This document shows positions 58,107-64,000 of a DNA stretch of 64,000 nt, piece by piece (within the stretch, counting starts at the first letter, position 1; every line of letters starts with the position of its first letter). Made by a program: the position numbers and the translations under genes. The notes under the pieces are model-generated. The model was not told the DNA's origin, did no database searches, and worked only from the letters and a program-made list of their open reading frames with translations. The stretch lies in assembly GCF_042477335.2 (NCBI RefSeq), contig NC_091262.1:44117001-44181000 (forward strand). Reading direction: 5' to 3'. The DNA comes from Ovis canadensis. Lineage: Eukaryota > Chordata > Mammalia > Artiodactyla > Bovidae.

Positions 58107-60326
58107 ATGAACAACCCAATTACAAGCACTGAAATTGAAGCTGTAATCAAAACTCTCCCAAAACACAAAAGCCCAGGACCAGATGGCTTTGCAGGAGAAT
58201 TCTATCAAATGTTTAGAGAAGAGCTAATGCCTATCCTTCTAAAACTCTTTCAAAAAATTGCTGAGGAAGGAACGCTTCCAAACTCATTCTATGAGGCCAC
58301 CATCACCCTAATACCAAAACCAGACAAAAGTGAAAGTGAAAGTCACTCAGTCGTGTCCAACTCTTTGCAACCCCATGGACTATACAGTCCATGGAATTCT
58401 CCAAAGACAACACAAGAAAGCTACAGGCCATATCACTGATGTACATAGATACAAAAATCCTCAACAAAATTTTAGCAAACAGAATTCAGCAGCACATCAA
58501 AAAGCTCATACACCATGATCAAGTTGGGTTTATTCTATGAATGAAAGGATTCTTGAATATATGCAAATCAATCAATGTGATTTAATTGTCACATTGTCGT
58601 ATATAATTGTCAATATATTAACAAATTGAAAGATAAAAACCATATGATCATCTCAACAGATACAGAAAAAGCCTTTGACAAAATTCAGCCCCCATTTATG
58701 ATTAAAACTCCTCAAAAAAAATGGGCATAGAAGGAACCTACCTCAATATAGTAAAGGCCGTATATGATAAGCCTACAGCAAACATTATTCTCAATTGTGA
58801 AAAACTGAAAGTATTCCCCCTAAGATCAGGAATAAGACAAAAGTGTCTGTTTTTGCCACTGTTATTCAACATAGTTCTGGAAGTCCTAGCTACAGCAATC
58901 AGAGAAGAAAAAGAAACGGAATCCAGATCAGAAAAGAGTAAAGCTCTCACCCTTTGCAGATGACATGATACTGTACATAGAAAACCCTAAAGATAGAATC
59001 AGAAAATTACTAGAGTTAAACAGTGAATTTAGTGAAGTTGCATGATACAAAATCAATACTCAGAAATCACTTTCATTTCTGCATACTAACAAAGAAAAAT
59101 CAGAAAGAGAAATTAAGGAATCAATCTCATTCACCACTGCAACAAAAAGAATTAAATATCTAGGAATAAACTTACCTAAGGAGACAAAAGAATGGTATAC
59201 AGAAAATTATAAGACATTAATGAAAGAAATCAAAGATGATGTAAACAGATGGAGAGATAGTCCATGTTCCTGGGTAGGAAGAATCAACATTGTGAAAATG
59301 ACTATATTACCAAATGCAATCTACAGATTCAATGTGACCTCTATCAAATTACCAATGGCATTTTTTCACAGAACTAGAACAAAAAATTTCACAATTCATA
59401 TGGAAACACAAAAGACCTTGAATAGCCAAGGCAGTCTTGAGAAGAAGAATGGAGCTGGAGGAATTAACCTTCCTGACTTCAGATTATATTACAAAGCTAT
59501 AGTCATCAAGACAGTATGGTCCTGGCACAAAAACAGAAATATAGCCCAATGGAACAAGATAGAAAGCCCAGAAATAAACCCATGCACCAATGGGTACCTT
59601 ATTTTTGACAAAGGAGGCAAGAATATACAATGAGGCAAAGTCAGTCTCTTCAATAAATGGTGCTGAGAAAAGTGGACAGCTACATGTAAAAGAATGAAAT
59701 TAGAACACTTCTTAAACCACACACAAAGATAAACTCAAAATGGACTAAAGAACTAAATGTAAGACCAGAAACTATAAAACTCTTAGAGGAAAACATAGGC
59801 AGAACACTCGATGACATAAATCAAAGCAAGATCCTCTATGATCCACCTCCTAGAGTAATGGAAATAAAAACAAAAGTAAACAAGCGGGGCCTGATTAAAC
59901 TTAAAAGCTTTTGCACAGCAAAGAAAACTATAAGCAACATGAAAAGACAACCCTCAGAATGGGAGAAAATAATAGCAAATGAAAACTGACAAAGGATTAA
60001 TTTCCAAAATATACAAGCAGCTCATACAACTCAATGTCAGAGAAACAAACAACCCAATCAAAAAGTGGGGAAAAGACTTAAACAGACATTTCTCCAAAGA
60101 AGACATACAGATGGCTAACAAACACATGAAAAGATGCTCAGCATCGCTCATTATTAGAGAAATGCAAATCAAAACTACAATGAGATATCACCTCACATCA
60201 GTCAGAATGGCCCTCATCCAAAAGTCTATAAATAATAAATGCTGGAAAGGGTGTGGAGAAAAGAGAACATTCTTGCACTGTTGGTGGGAATGTAAAATGA
60301 CACAGCCACTATGGAAGACAGTATAG
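58107..60326 (+). pseudogene. L1 ORF2 reverse transcriptase and C-terminal remnant
   Basis: RT start ([16 protein letters not shown]), a SINE interruption at 58328, FADD at 58953-58964, a later segment with [17 protein letters not shown], and the cysteine-rich C-terminal part ending [15 protein letters not shown]. Several frames, hence inactive. Confidence 0.85.
58328..58404 (-). repeat. Truncated Bov-A SINE nested in L1 ORF2
   Basis: AGTGAAAGTGAAAGTCACTC then CGTGTCCAACTCTTTGCAA. Flanked by the 6-bp repeat AGACAA at 58322-58327 and 58405-58410. Without it, the L1 frame would run from PKPDK straight into the ESYRPYH region. Confidence 0.85.
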
Positions 60327-61059
60327 AGATTCCTTAAAAAACTAGGAATAAAACCACCATATGACCCAGCAAAACCACTCCTATGCATACACCCTGAGGA
60401 AACAAAAGTTGAAAAAGACACATGTATACTATTGTTCATTGAAGCACTATTTACAACAGCTAGAACATGGAAGCAACCTAGATGTCCATAGACAGATGAA
60501 TGGATAAAGAAGTTGTGGTACATATACACAATGGAATATTACTCAGCCATAAAAAGGAACACATTTGAGTCAGTTATGATGAAGTGGATGAACCTAGAAC
60601 CTATTATACAGCTTGAAGTGAGTCAGAAAGAGAAAGATAAATATCATATTATAAAGCAAATATACAGAATCTAGAAAAATGATACTGAAGAATTTATTTT
60701 CAGGGCAGCAGTGGAGAAACAGACATAGAGAATATGCTTAGGGACATGGGGAGAGGGAAGGAGAGGGTGAGATGTATGGAAAGAGTAACATGGAAACTTA
60801 CATTACCAAATGTAAAATAGATAGCCAACAGGAATTTGCTGTATGGCTCAGGAAGCTCAAACAGGAGCTCTGTATCAATCTAGAGAGATGGGATGGGGTG
60901 GGAGATGGTAGGGAGGTTCAAAAGGGAAGGGATATATGTATACTTATGGCTGATTCATGTTGAGGTTTGACAGAAAACAACAAAACTCTGTAAAGCAATT
61001 ATCCTTCAATAAAAAAATTTTTAAAAAAGAAGAAAAGAAAGGTTTTTTTTAAGTTTATT

Positions 61060-61385
61060 TGTGAGATTTCCCTGGTGTCCAGTGGTGAAGAATCCACCCT
61101 CCAATGCAGGAGATTCAGGTTCAATCGCTCATTGGGGAACTAAGATTCCACATGCAAGGGGGAGCTAAGGCCCTGCCACAGTTACTCAACCCATGAACCT
61201 CAACTAGAGAACCCATGCACCATAACGGGAGAACTCCTGTGCTGCAACTACTGAGCCCATGTGCTCTGAAGCCCTCACCACAACTAGAGAGAAGCCTGAG
61301 CGCCACAGTGAAGATCCTGTGTGCCGAAACTAAGGCCTGATGCAGTCAAAGATGAATAAATTAAATAAATAAATATTTGTAAAAT
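61060..61385 (+). repeat. CHR-type tRNA SINE
   Basis: GAGATTTCCCTGGTGTCCAG head, AGGTTCAATCGCTCATTGGG and an AATAAATTAAATAAATAAAT tail, immediately right of the L1-BT element. Confidence 0.8.
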
Positions 61386-61667
61386 AAAATGTTTGCATTT
61401 CTTTGACTGTGAACTGGTTATTCAGAACCTTTTCCCATTTATTTACTAAAGCCCTAATAGGAAAATAAACTAGGGATATTCTGTTGAAATAGATTTGTGT
61501 CCCTTTGGTAAAAATTTTTCGAAAAGCTTTTGGTATGTGAATAATTATATTCCAGTTTTACTAATTTAAAAACTGCCATCTTGGCTACAACGTTTTTACT
61601 TAGAGTGAAGCACGCCTGGATCAGGTAGTGTTGTCGTCACAGATAAGGGCGCACCTTCCAGATCCTC

Positions 61668-61771
61668 CTGAAGGAGGAAATGGCAACCCACCCCGATAAT
61701 CTTGCCTGGAAAATCCCGCAGACAGAGGAGCCTGGTAGGCTACAGTCCATGGGGTTGCAAACACTTCACAG
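61668..61771 (+). repeat. Bov-A SINE fragment
   Basis: GGAGGAAATGGCAACCCACC through GCCTGGTAGGCTACAGTCC to GGGTTGCAAACACTTCAC. Confidence 0.85.
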
Positions 61772-62197
61772 ATCCTTCTCCTGAGAGGCAGTTTTCCCAC
61801 TGTCTGGTCCAAACACGGCTCGCTGATGGGATCTCTGGACACTACAGAGCACAGGAGGCAGGACAAGGGGGCTTTTCCAGAGGAGAGTGACCTGCATGTT
61901 GGAGGAACTCTGGACCATGTATGAAGAATAGTGGCTGGCAGTTCTGGACTCAGGGAACAGGTCCTGGCTGCGGGGGAGGTAGCTTTCTCTCTCCCTGCTG
62001 TCCTTCCAGCTGCTCCAGAGTCAGGAAGCACCTTGATATGGGAGTTAGACTAGGAAACCTCTGAGGTCTTGTCAATCCCCAGAGCCCGAGCTTTCAAGGA
62101 CTTGTCACTTTTCTGCCTCAAAGTCTTGGCTGGCCCTGGTGTCTCCTCAGGGCCCCATCTCAGGCTGCTGACCTTTTCGATCTCTTCAAAGTAAAAG

Positions 62198-62257
62198 TGT
62201 TAGTTGCTCAGTCCTGTCCGACTCTTTGAGATCCCATCTGAGCTACCAGGGAAGCCC
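62198..62257 (-). repeat. Internally deleted Bov-tA SINE
   Basis: The two ends of an antisense Bov-tA, AGTTGCTCAGTCCTGTCCGA and GAGCTACCAGGGAAGCCC, joined with the middle missing. Followed by an L2-like 3' end at about 62340-62495. Confidence 0.8.
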
Positions 62258-63599
62258 TCAGTCTCTTTGAGGATGATTCAAATGCCATCTCCGCAGTGGA
62301 ATCTTCCCTAATCCACACCCCCTCTCGCCCTGCACCGCATTCCCTCCCCAAACTGTTAGAGCACCTGGCTGAATCTCTTCTGTGTTTCTCCCTCACTAGA
62401 CTCCAAGGGCAAGGCTGGGGCTGATTCATTCCCTTGTCTTCACAGTGCACCTGAGAGGGACCCTACTTAGGAAGGATTTGTTGAGTTGAATGACCCTCCT
62501 TCCCAGGGGAAGTTTAACCGTGAGGAGAACTGCCTTGGTAATTAGGAAGCACCCTAGTACAATGTCAGCATCATCACTTAACTAGCTATACCTCAGTTTT
62601 CCTACAGGACTGTTGTGAGGATTGAATAGACCTTGGAGAAAATCATTTCACATTTTGTTTTTTAATCAATGAGCAGCAAGTAGTTTCAGTCTATATTCCA
62701 GAAACAAAGACATAACAGACTGTCTCTGAGCTTGAGGAGGCTCTTCAGTGGTACACAGCAGGGGAGAAAGCGATAAAGCTCCTGGAAGAGGTAGGAACCA
62801 AGTTCTACTGGCTCCAGGTATGGAGAAGGAACACATGCGTGAGTCTGAGGGGCTTCCCAAAGGAATCAACATCTGAACTGAGTCTTGACGAGTGGCTGGA
62901 ATTTCAACAGGTGGAAATGGCACAAAAGAACATTCAAGCAGAGGGAACGGCATGAGCATAGGCCGGGTAAAATATGGGAAGCATTTGTGGGCTGGCCAGG
63001 AGCCCTACTTGGCGGGCACTCCAGGACTTTGGGGCTGGAAGGAGTGACAGGAAATACAGCTGAATAAAAGACAGTGTTGAGAGATGAATGGGAGAGCCAA
63101 GAGGTGTTAGGGCCGGCATGGGCTGTGAGAGCTGTGAAAGGAGAGGACTGTGTGGAGAAAAGATTGGAAGGGGCAGGTTGTTGGGAGAGGAGGCTGCTGC
63201 CATTGTCTGGACATGAGATGGTCAGTCCTGAAGGAGGGCAGTGATGGCAGTGGAGGGGAGTGGAGGGGCACTGCCGAGAGCACCTTAGGGTGGAACTGCC
63301 AGGGCCTGATGAGAGCAAAGGCCAAGAGGAGAGTGATGAGGTCCCTGTATCCTGATGAAGCCACAGACTTTATTACCTCATCAAAGTCAATGGCATCACT
63401 TGTGCATCGAATTCACCACTTTTCTAGGTAGATGGGTAGCTCTTCTCTGGAAAGAACCTTTTTCAGGGTGTGGTGTGGGGAGACTTGGTCTAAATCACCC
63501 AGACACGCAACTATGGGACTTGTGATCAGCAGAGCTTCAGGACTCTGGTTGCTGAGAAGATGAGGAGGGAGGGGAATATGACGTTATTTCCTCTGCCCT

Positions 63600-64000
63600 C
63601 TTTCTCAGATTTGAATCAGGTCCCCTGATTTTACTTTCTCATTGCTCCTTGCGCCTTCCCTTTCTGATACTTATCACAGTTTTCATTTACCTATTTCTGT
63701 CATACTTTATTGGCGTCTGCCTTTTCTACTGGACTGTAAAACTAACACTGAGAACAGTGCCTGGTAATTGGGCGGTACTCAGAAATGTTTAGAGCTTTGA
63801 AGACAGACAGTAGATCGGTAGTTGCTGGGGCGTGGGATGGGAGCTGGGTACAAGGAGCATTTTCACAGGTTGGAAAACTGGATTGTGGTGATGGTTGTGC
63901 AAGTGCTTACATTTATTGAAAATTACTGCGAAATTACAGCGAGTTAATTTTATTGTATATGTTATACGTATACGTTATACCTCAATAAAGCTGTTAAAAT
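63600..64000 (+). mobile_element. L2 3' end followed by old L1 3' end
   Basis: 63600-63795 resembles an L2 3' end (ACTGGACTGTAAAACTAAC and AACAGTGCCTGGTAATTGG). 63800-64000 resembles an L1M 3' UTR (TGGATTGTGGTGATGGTTG to CTCAATAAAGCTGTTAAAA) and runs to the window edge. Confidence 0.65.

Larger units (their letters stand above)
54757..61040 (+). mobile_element. L1-BT-like element, near full length, with nested insertions
   Basis: A sense L1 with a 5' UTR-like part (54757-55450), ORF1 (55451-56330), ORF2 (about 56923-60326), a 3' UTR and a poly(A)-rich end (61008-61040). ORF1 shows a coiled-coil segment and the RRM-like NIQITGVPEEEEKKKGYEKIFEEI. ORF2 shows endonuclease and reverse-transcriptase regions with FADD at 58953-58964. 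Both ORFs are broken by stops and frameshifts and by three insertions (55967-56070, 56347-56922, 58328-58404). The exact 5' edge is not fixed. Confidence 0.88.
36581..64000. other. Intergenic, repeat-dense region upstream of CIB2
   Basis: No exon with conserved protein similarity is visible in 27 kb. Long open frames here lie in L1 or BovB. Stretches without a recognised repeat are about 37.4-38.0, 45.2-45.9, 46.2-46.4, 46.9-47.2, 48.7-49.4 and 53.8-54.4 kb. In human the next gene is IDH3A, and its coding sequence is not seen before the window ends. Confidence 0.75.

Noticed and set aside
36581-64000. First exon of IDH3A, expected upstream of CIB2
   Set aside because: No sequence matching its conserved N-terminus or later exons is visible. 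The gene probably starts beyond the window.

Overview
This is nuclear DNA from a ruminant, most likely cattle or a close bovid. The call rests on the repeats: BovB (RTE) LINEs, Bov-tA and Bov-A2 SINEs, CHR-type tRNA SINEs and an L1-BT-like element. They lie among older mammalian MIR, L2, L1M, hAT-Charlie and Tigger fossils. Two convergent protein-coding genes could be rebuilt exon by exon with conserved splice sites and an unbroken frame. SH2D7 lies on the + strand (182-9623; six coding exons; 468 aa). CIB2 lies on the - strand (start 36096, stop 11436; six coding exons; 187 aa). The SH2D7-CIB2 tail-to-tail order matches human 15q25.1; in cattle the syntenic region should be on chromosome 21 (recalled, not searched).

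Layout: 1-10.8 kb is SH2D7, an SH2 adaptor with a long tyrosine-rich tail. 10.8-36.1 kb is CIB2, an N-myristoylated EF-hand protein of the hair-cell mechanotransduction complex. The two candidate poly(A) signals lie about 110 bp apart, so the 3' ends appear to abut rather than overlap. CIB2 exon 1 sits in a GC-rich promoter island at about 36.0-36.6 kb. From 36.6 to 64 kb no exon could be supported; the sequence is intergenic and repeat-dense. IDH3A is the expected next neighbour in human, but none of its coding sequence is visible here.

The CIB2 introns and the right-hand region record many nested insertions, several dated by readable target-site duplications: BovB inside L1-BT, an L1 3' end inside an hAT fossil, a Bov-tA inside an old L1, and a tiny processed retrocopy inside an old L1. 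CIB2 coding exon 3 is flanked by two BovB copies in opposite orientation and two Bov-tA copies in opposite orientation, and it has a weak 5' splice site.

Nothing here is a bacterial-type or otherwise wholly novel system. The observations most worth checking are the inverted-repeat architecture around CIB2 exon 3, the 178-bp inverted repeat in CIB2 intron 2, the out-of-frame 41-bp tandem duplication in the SH2D7 tail, and the head-to-head BovB pair.
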